From: Centropus unirufus
Taxonomy: Eukaryota > Chordata > Aves > Cuculiformes > Centropidae
NCBI GenBank assembly: GCA_013397695.1
Contig: VYZI01000284.1
Span: forward strand, 480,551 to 544,550
DNA length: 64,000 nucleotides
Direction of reading: 5' to 3'
The translations under genes were made by a program, and so were the position numbers. Below, piece by piece: positions 51,470 through 62,100 of this stretch. The notes beneath the pieces were generated by a model. The model searched no databases, was not told the origin of the DNA, and saw only the letters and a program-made list of their open reading frames with translations. Positions within the stretch are counted from its first letter, which is position 1, and each line of letters starts with the position of its first letter.

Positions 51470-54400
51470 TAGCAGAGAAAGAGTGGGAGTAAGAATACAC
51501 AACATTATTGTCTATTGCTAATCTCTTCTTTGGGGGGGTGGTGGTTTTAGGCATAAACTAGAAATTAAATTTTGCGAAGATGTACCACTGTACAACCCCT
51601 CTCCATTTACATAATCAAATAAAAGGTAAGATTCAGCAGCATGAATGCTCGACCTGCCAGTAGGCTGTTTGTTTCTTAGTGAGAAATAGAGACAGAGGAA
51701 AAAAAAATTTCTTTAGGAAGTTAGCTTTTTCTCATACAGTTCATATTATATGTGGCACAGGCAGCAAATATAGAATTTGCTACAATATATTAGTTTGATA
51801 ACATTGTAGAGGGTTTCTCATCAAAATACAGAGATAGGGAATTATAGTTCCAAGGCCTAATTTAATAAAAAAGTATGTTGTTGTTAAAAACATTTCTTTG
51901 CTGTAAAAGCAATGTGTGCATTGTATGAAAAATCTGGGAAGAAAAAATTGAAGAATTATGCAGACAAATACTGGTATGTGGCCAGAGCTTAGGAAAACAT
52001 GTAGCTGCCTCTCAGTGTCCTTATTGCCCATAAAAGAGCATTTCATATGGTCAACAGCTCAAATTTATGTGGACCCTTAGGGGTAAATTTTCAGTACAGT
52101 GAATAGAAACTCACATACGCAATTGCGTTATTGTTAATGGGAGTTGTGTGGCTACTTCTCTCAGTGCTAAAAATGTGCCCAATGCTGTAGAAAGCTAACT
52201 ATCTGCAGACCACTCCCGCTCCCACTCTTCTTCCCCATCAGCTGCCCCAGAGGAGCAATAGAGAGTGGCCCAGAAAACCTTTTCCTTGCATCTTTTCCTC
52301 CCATTGTGCCACTGACACAACTATTAGGAGGGCATATCCCTTCCTCCTGTGCAAGGACTGCAGGATGGGAAGCACAACATCTGCAATGCTCTTGCCCTTT
52401 CCCCACTGCTGACTGCGGGTTAGCCTTCCCATGCTTCCCTCTCTCCCTGCCCAGAAATGTGCTACCCTCTCCACTGTGGTTTAAGTGTTGGAGACCTTCC
52501 AATGGGCACAGCGTGCCTTTGTGCCCTTACTTTCACCAAGGTGTAACCAACACCAGGAGTGTCTCGACTCCACTGATTTGACTGGTAACAAGATCTTTCT
52601 TGGTGTCTTATCTACCTCTTACCACTGTGGTATTTCTCTAGTGATGCTGGCTTCACTGCATCCAAATAAGCACCCAGTCATGACTCCAGCATCGAAAACT
52701 AAGAACCCTGCAGAAGTGGAAAATAGACAACTGACAAAAACTTACCAATAATTATGAGACTTTGCAGAAGAGGACTTAATTTCTTTACTCTAACTAAGCT
52801 TTAGGGTGGCATCGTAAAACTTTTATCAGAAGGTCTGGGGCTAGAAACTTCACTTACATGTGTTTCTCCCCTTATAACCTGGCTACAGTCTCTAGGATGT
52901 GAATGACAACACCATATATATATATATTCTAAAATTTGGAATGAAATTGTGAAGCTGCTGCACATTGGCAATGCTACTTTTTTCCGACAGCTTGAATACC
53001 CACAAGATCTTTGTGATAATCAGTCACACACCACCAGTATTAGTACCTCCCTCTGCTTGGTTATGAGGCTGGGTGTGTAGCTGCCATTTGTAGCCTGCAT
53101 TGCACCCACTCAGGCAATAAGAGCCTGTCTTTATATCACACCCTGACCTGAAATGCAGGTGAGAGGGCTCTACTGCTTGGGTTGCTGATGGGTGTGGTTG
53201 AAGCCTCCTCATGCCAGGCTGATAATTAATGCGTTTCCAACCATGAAGTCAGGTGTTTTTCTTTAGTTTCTGAGGTCTGTAGTGTGGAGCAGTGCTATCT
53301 TTAAGCTTGGTTGTAATACCACATAGCATTTCAAAAAAGACATGTTGACAACATCTAGCCAATGTTATGATCTTTTTATTTATCCACCAAAAAGTGCAAT
53401 AAATCAGCGATGCAGAAGGTGCCTCTTCCCTCTCAGTACTGGTTGGACACCATTTGTGAATGAACCACATCCATGGAGAGAAAGCATCGCTCATGATGTG
53501 CAAATGTGAGACCATCCTGCACACAGGCTGTCCTCTCCATGAAGTAATGAGATCCCTTGTAACAGGAAGGAGGCCTCACATGGAGGGAAACAATGGCCAA
53601 GGGGGTAAGTGATGCTCCAGACAAGTTTTGTGGGGTTATCCTTGTAACCGGTACCACAAGAGACGCCCTGCATGATGGAGTAAGAGCTTCACAACCAAGC
53701 ATCTTGTCAGCTTTTTGCAGCATTGGCTAGAGATCAGATATCAATTTTATTTGTTATCATTTAATTTCTTTCTTTTTAATTAGATATGTTAGGTGCTCAA
53801 AATCCTGTTTGGGATTGGTTTCACAGCCTATCATATTTCTTAAACTATGATAGGACAATTGGCCATTAATTCAAAGCAGTGCTAATAATGGTCACTAAAG
53901 CCACTAGAAGAAACAAATGGGAAGGCTGTTGAAAGGCCTCTCCACTTTTAAGCCCCTTGATACAAATTTAGCTTTAAGTCAGTCAAACAAAAACCTCAAT
54001 GTCATAATTATACTTTGTTTAATTGTATGATTTTCTTTGGCCTATATTAATGGCTAGTCCCCAGCATGTGATGTAAGAAAGAAGAGGTAGACTTGGAAAG
54101 GGGGGAAGAATTATCTTGGAACAGATATATACACCTGCTATTCCAGGACAAGCACCTCCTTGGTGCTTAATTAAAGCCAGAGGAGACTGTCCAGAGAGAA
54201 TTATTCCCTTGAGCAAAGCTATGGCACTGAGGACCCTGTGAGCTGTGATCCTCCTGCCAAGCCAATAATGGTGGAGAATAGAGGGTTAAGGAACTATACC
54301 AGCAGCTCAGACCATACAGAGAGAGCAGGCTGCAGCAGACAATAACAGAGCTCATGGAAGCAGGGGGGACATTGCCTGTGTCCTGACACAAGCCCTGAGT

Positions 54401-54839
54401 TTCATGAGATTTTGTGCTTGGAAGTAATCTCGCCCACCTTCTCCCCTCCCTCCTTCATTTTCTTCTTCGATGTGCCCCCCTGCTCCAGTGTACAGCCTGA
54501 GTGGGAATTGCCCACAGGTCCTGATGTAATAACTGTGCCCCATGGTCCCTTCACACGGCAGGAAGGTGGAAAAATCCAGAAGGAAAAAAGAAACCCAACA
54601 GAACAGCAACCCTGGAAAACTTTATGTAGAAGCTCAGCAGAACTACAGCTGTGGCCACAAACAGAGGCAACAACTGGAGTATTACACATGATGCATAGGG
54701 CACAGCAACAGCACACAGCCTTCCCAGAAGGCAGCTGAGCTTTATGTCCCATTTAACTGAGAAACCTCCTCACATACCATAAAGTTCCATTAAAGCACAC
54801 AAGCAGGTGTGGTAATCCTGGTGTTTTCGGTAGTAGATC
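51470..54839. other. Non-coding stretch with small repeats
   Basis: The stretch holds an (AT)7 run at 52914-52927 and an inverted repeat CCTATCATA / TATGATAGG at 53827-53835 and 53846-53854. Open frames up to 116 codons in GC-richer DNA (52167-52502, 54402-54752) lack known domains. Confidence 0.5.
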
Positions 54840-55000
54840 ACTTGGCTCCTCTTGCCTCCAAAGTACCCTCCGCTGGCTGCCTTTCTCCAGGTGTTTGCAG
54901 AGGAACCTAATGAGACTGATTGGGCCACGCTGATCAGCTTTCATCATAAGCTGTTCTCTAGCGGTCCGATTAATCAAAATAATGGTATGTGCTGTGCATG
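54840..55000. promoter_or_regulatory. Weak candidate conserved non-coding element
   Basis: CpGs persist at about 54870, 54928, 54962 and 54967. The homeodomain-type GGTCCGATTAATCAAAATAA at 54963-54982 and a bHLH or zinc-finger-like CAGGTGTTTG are present. It is unique-looking DNA with no gene evident. Confidence 0.25.
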
Positions 55001-56528
55001 TATTTTATGGCTGTACCCAGTTTTGCTTTCAAACCTAAAATAAGACACCTGTTTTCCCCACCCTGTCTTGCTGAGTAGTCCCTTTAAGAGCATAACCTTG
55101 TTATCAAATATATGATATACTATCAGAGCTGGGGAGCTTCATACACACATAAATATCACTCTTCCAGTTTGTGCTTTTTATACTAGCAGAAGAATCTAAT
55201 GGAAATAAATTCAGTCCATGGGTCAATTACAGGCTTATTTTCATATTTATGGACTTAATACTTCCACACACAAAGAGATTCTAATGATAGCCTAAGGCAC
55301 AGAGTAATCAAAACAACAGCTATTGAAAGGGAAGGAACCAAAGAAAAGTACCACTTTGAAATTCTACCCCCATCTCCTGATACTGCTACATGCACTATGC
55401 AAGAAATGCTTTTCCACAAATGTGTATGATTTTTACCTACCTATCGTCAGCGCAATGTTAAAAAGAAACCAAAAGCAAGAGTTGTTACCAGAACAAAAGC
55501 CACAATTTTTCCACCTCAAATTTGAAGAAATTAATGCTTTGATATGAAGAATCAAATCTTCTTTATTATTCCTCCTTCTTGTCCTGTGTTCATTAGTAAA
55601 ACAAGCAGGATTTCATGCTTCCTTCACAGATCAGGGATCCCCTGTGGTAACTGAAGAATCCATGAGAGATGGCGGGTGTCCATTCTTTGTTGACTGGCTG
55701 CATGTGTCTTTGGAAGCTTCACCAATGCCTCGAGGAAGAAGGAGAGGGAAACACTAGCTTTAGCTTACTCTACATAGCTGCCAGGATAGGCAGCAGAAAG
55801 GTATAGATTTCAGAGGGGCTAGAGGAGATACTGCCCTGCCCTGCAGAGGGACCCCTCATGCTGGCCGTGGAGGACACTCAGGAGGCACCGTCCAACCTGC
55901 TGCTGCCACTTGAAGCACCCCCCCCCGCAAGACAATTTAGAAATTTCCTCTTAAGTAGAAGCAGTGTATGCAGGTATTTCTAATCCCAGCTTGTTTTCAT
56001 GTGTATTTTATGCACCCAGCAAGGATGTGTGAGGAAAGGGAGCATTTTTAAGCTTTTGACGCCAACTGGGGCAAGGTAGACTGCACAGGCTATCACTGAG
56101 CACTACATGCACTGCAACTTCATCACATTGTTTATTGAGTTAGCTATTTATTAACACTCACAGGATTGGACCGTTTTGCATTTGATTAGATAACTGATAT
56201 GTTGCAACTTGGAGCTTTCTGTGAGGCCATAATAATCTCTATTGACAACGCTTCTCTAGTTTAAGACAAGACTTTCCAGCCATCAAGAAGATCTTTTTAA
56301 ATCAGAATGCAATGCAAAGGGCCCTAAACCTCAAGCCTTAGTTCTCTAGAAATCTGACATGAGAAATAGGAAAATAAAATAAAATATTTTCATTATTTGC
56401 TGATTATTTCAACAGCCCCTTAATGCCTATGAATAAACTCTACTACACCACCTGACACAAGAAAAATAGCCATAGAGGAAGCTTAATATTTGCTGTAACC
56501 TCAGTTTCCTGGAGCTGAAGCTCTCCAC
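55001..56528. other. Non-coding stretch, nothing recognised
   Basis: One 74-codon frame (55323-55547) has no known motif. A C-run of about ten lies near 55916. No repeat family was recognised. Confidence 0.5.
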
Positions 56529-56744
56529 TAAATAATTTACAGCTCTAGAAGTGAGATAAGACTATCTCCAGTTCTGGCTCTGGTGTGTGTCCTGGGTTAT
56601 TCTAAACCACTTTGTGCAAGGGACATCTATCATTGCAGACCCAGCTTCACCTTCATCCCACATAGACATCTGAGAGACAGTGGCTGGAAGGAATGCTAGA
56701 ACTGGAGATAGTCTGATGTCATTTTAATGACTGTAAATTATTTA
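56529..56744. mobile_element. 216-bp foldback / MITE-like element with 47-bp inverted arms
   Basis: The left arm 56529-56575 and right arm 56698-56744 pair without gaps as reverse complements. TAAATAATTTACAG (14 bp) and GACTATCTCCAGTTCT (16 bp) match perfectly, and the 17 bp between them match at about nine positions. The loop is 122 bp. Two perfect blocks kept in register at the same distance cannot reasonably be chance. This is the shape of a miniature inverted-repeat DNA transposon or a foldback element. A clear target-site duplication is not visible (the ends TAAA/TTTA lie next to AC and AAG), and no transposase is present. Part of the loop after the left arm vaguely resembles an ancient SINE. 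Confidence 0.6.
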
Positions 56745-57530
56745 AAGAAGTATACCACAGCTGTAGTCGTAGTCATTTGAAAGTGTTTGCTAAAATGTCT
56801 AAAAGGTCCTGAAGGACAACCTCTAGCACAAATATACAATGAAAATAAAGTTAATGACTCTTATTTAAGAGAGAGGAAGTACTTAGAGTAGGAGAGTATT
56901 TGTTCAATTTTGTGCCATAGGACTCTTGATAAAGCAGTAAACCACTTCAGGAACAACTCCATCAATTTTTACTGCATTCCCATAGCCTTAACAAGATCAA
57001 TGGTATTAAAAGCAGTAAGGCACCCATTTTACATAGGACCCCAACTTCTACCTGCTCCACTCAACATACTAACTTCAGCTGACATCACCAGTATCTAGCA
57101 TCCGATTTTTCTGGGACCTGGAGGGCAGAGCAGTTCCAGAAGCTGCCAAAACTGTTTTGCTGCAGCTAGAGAGGAAGAAGGGGAAGAATTATGAAGACAG
57201 TAACAACTGTTGTGACAGATTTGGATATGAAACTGCCCTGGCAGCTGTGACCCTAGATGGAGCTTAGTAGTGGGCTGTGGGGAGCTTCCTAACCCAGAGG
57301 GTAAGAAAGTAGAAGAGCACCAGAGAGAGCATCAAACTGACCTCTTGCCTCAGGAACCAAAATGGCTTGGACTGTGATCTTTTCAACTGTGTTCTCCCAA
57401 GGTAAATTTTAAGGACAGTTCAGTAACTGAAAAGACAGTGGTGATGTCAAGAAATGCTTTCTACACAGTATTACAAACTCTTTCATCACAGATTACAGCA
57501 TGTGTCTTCTCTACCATACAGGCATTATCT
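56745..57530. other. Non-coding stretch, nothing recognised
   Basis: This is unique-looking DNA with a 62-codon open frame that has no known motif. No regulatory signature stands out. Confidence 0.5.
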
Positions 57531-57610
57531 CATCTCTTTAAAAGACAGGTAGGTTCAGCTACACAGAGGTCATATCCAAAGTCACGCTCAGAGCCTGGAA
57601 TTAAAACCCA
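57531..57610 (+). mobile_element. Possible MIR-like ancient SINE relic
   Basis: GGCATTATCTCATCTCTTTA is followed by an ACACAGAGGTCATATCC stretch, then AAAGTCACGCTCAGAGCC and TGGAATTAAAACCCA. This echoes the order of words in the 3' half of MIR SINEs, with internal deletions. MIR and related relics are sparse but known in birds. The match is from memory and short, so it is tentative. Confidence 0.33.
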
Positions 57611-59105
57611 TCAAACTACACCGCAGTGATGCAAGACATGGTACCCAAAGACTCCACTGGAAAGCGCAACATAAAAAAAACCCAAAGATGACAAATTGCC
57701 ATTTGAGTTTCCTACTTGCACACATGTGCTCAGGGCACTATATATTGACTCCAGGTTCCTGAACCATGGGAAATGGCAGGCTTCTTGCATGGCTGTATCG
57801 GTTGTGTTCCTCATTCCAGGCCATTGTTACAGACTGTATCTTTTGTTTGGGCCTTGGCAGGCAGCAAGACAGAGAATGCTATTGAGTGTCTTTGCTTCAA
57901 GCACAATATGAGAAGCAACTCATTTTCATTTTCTTTCCTGTGAGTCTAGAGTTTTAAGCTTGAGCTATGCAATGGAAATTAAATTTGCCTTAAAAGGATG
58001 GGCTTACACCTCTGCGCAGATAGTCGGAAAACACTGGATAAGCCACTACTCAGGCAAACCTGCACAGACTTAAACATTAGAGAGCAATACGGACGTGCAA
58101 TTTATAGTTGCAGAATGGAAACTTTTGGATATTTATTGGTATAAAATAGAAAATTTCTCTTTTACAATTTACATTTAGTACCAGCCATACTTAGAGATAT
58201 GATGCAGGTGATTGTGCTGCTTCAAAATTGGTAGGAAAAGCTGGCATCGTCATAACAGTACCTCCAGCTTCATTTTGTTTCACCTAAAATCTTACCTCAA
58301 GAATCATGGGGGACTTCCTGACTTTTGGTCAGGCTCTTGATGGTGGTTGATAGCAACACCATCATCAATTCTGCTTATGCCAAATCTGCAGAGTAAGAGT
58401 CTTTTTCATACTTATATATAAACATTTCATCTGGCATTGCACAGAAGCCAGTTTATCCTGGATTGATCACACCTGTAACTCCCAGCTTTCTAAAACCCCA
58501 AGGAAATGCAACCAGGATTTTGATGCCTAATTAAATCATCTCCCCCAAACTTCTGGCCCTCTGGTGGCTGAGATTTTCAGAAAGTGTGCAAAGAATGGAT
58601 TTGACTTTCAGCAGGCAGTGTTGAGCATCCGCAGCCACCACCGCCTCCCAGGGAGCTCCTGTCTGCTTGACAGTTTTGAAAATCTTGAAGTCATTAAGCT
58701 ACTATTTAAATTAAGAGCAAGGACCTAATTTTAGGTACCTGTATCTGAAATGTGTGTGCACTCCTTGCCATCATTTCAAAATCCCTTGCCATCATTTCAA
58801 AATTCCTCACACTGGGGACAGAACAGGACTTCCCTGATCCTAACTTCATACATCAGCTCATATACTCTTGACCATCCAATTCTAGTTCCTTTTCTTAGAG
58901 AAGTTGTCCATGCCCATCCCTTTTCTGCGTCTTAAAATAAAATAAACCTCCTGGGATTTCTATTTATGTGTAGATAGTGTGTGTGTGTGTGCATACACAT
59001 GTATTTGCACATGTGCGTATCTAAATCAAAGTACTAATAAAGGTTTACCGTGTCTTAATACATACTGTACATCAGTGGAAGTTTTCACTGTCTTCCTAGA
59101 AAGGG
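57611..59105. other. Non-coding stretch with small duplications
   Basis: CCTTGCCATCATTTCAAAAT is tandemly duplicated at 58763-58782 and 58784-58803 (period 21). A short GT run lies near 58978-58991. No gene is recognised. Confidence 0.5.
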
Positions 59106-59185
59106 GTGTGTGTGTGTGTGTGTGTGCGTGTGTGTGTTTGAGAAAAAAAGAAAGAGCAAGAGAGACGGAGAGAGGGAGAGAGAGT
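59106..59185 (+). repeat. Compound microsatellite (GT)n then GA-rich
   Basis: GT repeats at 59106-59137, with one interruption (GC at about 59127), pass directly into a purine-rich GA/GGGA tract to about 59185. The repeat count is likely polymorphic. Confidence 0.92.
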
Positions 59186-59329
59186 GCACCAGGAATTATC
59201 TATGCATAAAGAAATTAAAAGAGAATATTTTTCCAGAGCAATTGAAGCCCATCTCCTGAACAATGACGACAGCTCCTCATTTTCGACAACAATAGAGGGC
59301 ACGTAGGAGTCAGCTCATTAGAATATCTG

Positions 59330-59420
59330 TGGCTCTTTTCTGTTCTCTCTGCATTAAGCCCCCATAATGTCAGTTGTCACTTATTAATGACAATTAACTA
59401 GTAATCAGCAGTGAGACTCT
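59330..59420. promoter_or_regulatory. Weak candidate homeodomain-site cluster
   Basis: Several TAAT or ATTA cores are packed at 59353-59406, including TTATTAATGACAATTAACTA. No open frame crosses it. It is a possible short conserved element, with no further support. Confidence 0.22.
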
Positions 59421-62031
59421 TCGAGGTGGTCCTTGCCTGACAGGTGAAGAAAGAGAACATTGCGTAGTGCCATGCAGTGACATGGAACCTTCAAAGGGAG
59501 CACGGCATTTCCATAAATTATTTCAGAAAGAAATTTTCTTTTAGACATTCTCTTTAAAGCATTAGGATCTTTAACCCTAGAAGGACTATACAGTTGCAGC
59601 TGTCCTCCCTCTCCCCCTCCCCTTATCACTTGTATTGGATAAAATTGGAAGGCAGCCTGATCTGTCATGTAACCCAATTCCCATCTGGGGCTGGAATAGC
59701 TATCAACCCACTCTGCTGAAACTATAAATACCTTCCCTTGATACTCAACCTTAAGTGCTCACTTTAGATGATGCCCAGATATCAATAGTGAAGTTACCAA
59801 GTGGGGGCAGCTAGGTAGATGGTCAGTAGAGACTGCGACGCAGCTATTACAATGCCTTCAAGAATTAAATGACTCACAAGTGCTCAATTTATGTACACAG
59901 GTATCCTATGAAATTGCACCACCTTCTCCCTTGTTTCTGATGGCTTTTACATGCAGTGGTTATTTCTTGTCTTAAATGAGATGGTAACTACTGTTACTTG
60001 GTGTTTTTTACAGCAACCAGCATACTTGGGGCCCTGGACCTGGCTTCGTATTGCAGTACAAATTTGGTGTAGTTACTGCTCTTAGAAGCACTGGAGTGGA
60101 AAGAAACCCCAACCACCAGCAAGAAAACAACCATGCAAAGCTTTTCTCTTTGCTCCTCTCCTTGTCTTATGCAACACCAGAGAAAGAGCACTCACCATCA
60201 CATTTCATTCAGACTCATTGCTCAGGCTTCCCTCCTTATCTCTCCTTCTTCTCCCTGACCCTTCAGCTTTTGAACAGACAATCCTGTGAAGTCTTCACAT
60301 TGAATACTTCAGCTGTCCACTACAAAACCTCGTTTCCTTCCAGCCAAATTCAGCCTCATTCCATGTTTTTCGCACGAGGTCACAGAGGTTTTCAAACATC
60401 ACTCAGGCACTCTCATATCTCCCAGCACAGAGCCCCTTTGAGCTTTACCTATCTGGGTCTCCTTTTGTTTCCTAACAGGCAAACAGGCCTTCCAGACTTT
60501 CCTTTTTCACCCGTCTCAGTCCAAGCTTTCAAAATCCCTGCTGTTTGCTCTTGCTAATAACAATTATTCTCCTATCACTACTTTTCCCCATCTTTTCCTT
60601 CTTCTTCACAGTAGACCTCAAAGCTGCAATTCTTTTTTGTGCTGCTTTTACCCTTCTGATGACTGCTGATCATTAGACTGTTCTAAGTTGTTCCTCAGTC
60701 CCATTTCTCCTTTGTACTTTTCCAGATTCCCAGTTGTCAAAGCACACTTAAAAAATGTGAAATGTGACACTCACCAACCCCCAAAACTCGGGTGGAGGAT
60801 CCCTGTGCAATGTTAAGTCTAGACCTGCTGCCTTTTTTAGAGCAAAGCTATCTAATTTTTCACATTATCCCGCCATAGAAAAGTAGTGATGAGAAACAGT
60901 AGAGACAGTTAATGGTAAATGCTACAAACTTCAGCAAGACAGCACTTTAGAGGCAGCTAATACAACTCTCCCCGAACATAAAGACACACATGACTGCGAA
61001 AAGAAATGTGCTATACAGTGCATCTTTGAACTACATTTTATCATCATGCTACACACTCAAATACTACTATATATAATTATTAATACAGCATGCCCACTGC
61101 AAACATGCTGAGTGTGTTTGACCTTGGATTGCCAAGTAATATACCAATTGTGGGCAGTGTCTGAGCCTTCAGTGTTTTGAAGAGACAGCCTTTGCCCATT
61201 AATAAACTTAAAGCTTCTTTACTGTGAGAATTTTCCAGTTGAACCATTATATTTACACTGGTAGCATTAGAAAATTTCCCTGTCACCCAAAGTCCTTGGC
61301 AGTTTTTCTTATTACAGAATAAGTGTTTTTTTCCAGTTTGGCTTAAATTGCTTCCAAAGTACTTTAGCCTAAATTGAAGAAAAACAAAGCTCAGAATGAA
61401 AACGCTTAGGGAGTGACTTACACCAGTGAGGAAGGCCATTAATGAACCTCATAGCCCACCTACAATGGGTCTAGCTTTCCCTTGGAACATGGGATAAACA
61501 GAGGTGATCTAGCACACAACTTTTTCACCTTTGTAAGTACTAAATAATGAGAAGTCAAAGACCCTGAAGCCAAAGGGCAGTGCTTTCAAGAGTCACTTCC
61601 TGTATTGACAGGCATAGAGCATTAAGCTGAAGTGGTCACCCAAAAGCATAAAGCTTTTATCCCTTTATCAAGACCAAAATTCCCTGCTGTCACATTTCTT
61701 TCTCTCCCAGTCCACTCAAACCCCTTCCAGAATGATAATGACTTGCAGAGCCTCTGTGCTTGTCCTCCTTGCTATGCTGGAGACAGGGAAGAACAGGGAG
61801 AAGATGTTCTTGACACTTAGCCTATAGCAGTGCTTCCATGACAACATGTTGGAACTTAGCAGAAATAAACTAAGCCTAACCAGGACTCAAAGAAGGTTAG
61901 TTTTCATAGAACAGTGCTAGTCAGAATTGCTCAAGTTAAACCATAATTTCTTTGCAAGTCCCAATATGTTGTGCATTAATAGGGGGAGAAAGAAAAGTGA
62001 GAGCGACAGAAATTATCATCATCATCATTAT
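59421..62031. other. Non-coding stretch with pyrimidine-rich tract
   Basis: The plus strand is T/C-rich at about 60130-60650, keeping a 168-codon frame (60051-60557) open with Ser, Leu, Phe and Pro bias, no domain and no splice context. I regard it as a chance frame. Nothing else is recognised. Confidence 0.5.
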
Positions 62032-62100
62032 TTAATGATTTGAGTTAGAAGCGACCTTAAAGATCCTCTAGTTCCAACGCACTTGCCGTGGGCATGAACA
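62032..62100 (-). mobile_element. CR1 3' end remnant
   Basis: The plus strand reads ATTTAATGATTTGAGTTAGA, then GACCTTAAAGATC and TCTAGTTCCAACGC, then TGCCGTGGGCATGAACA. This is the reverse complement of the CR1 3' terminus, preceded on the plus strand by an ATC-rich repeat (62018-62027) like the CR1 terminal tandem repeat. Only about 70 bp are recognisable. The rest was never inserted or has decayed. Confidence 0.75.

Noticed and set aside
56560..56640. MIR-like words in the loop of the inverted-repeat element
   Set aside because: The similarity is scattered, and the inverted-repeat structure explains the region better.
60051..60557. 168-codon plus-strand open frame, the longest in the window
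   Set aside because: It lies in a pyrimidine-rich tract where stop codons are depleted, is biased to Ser, Leu, Phe and Pro, and has no domain, signal peptide or splice context.
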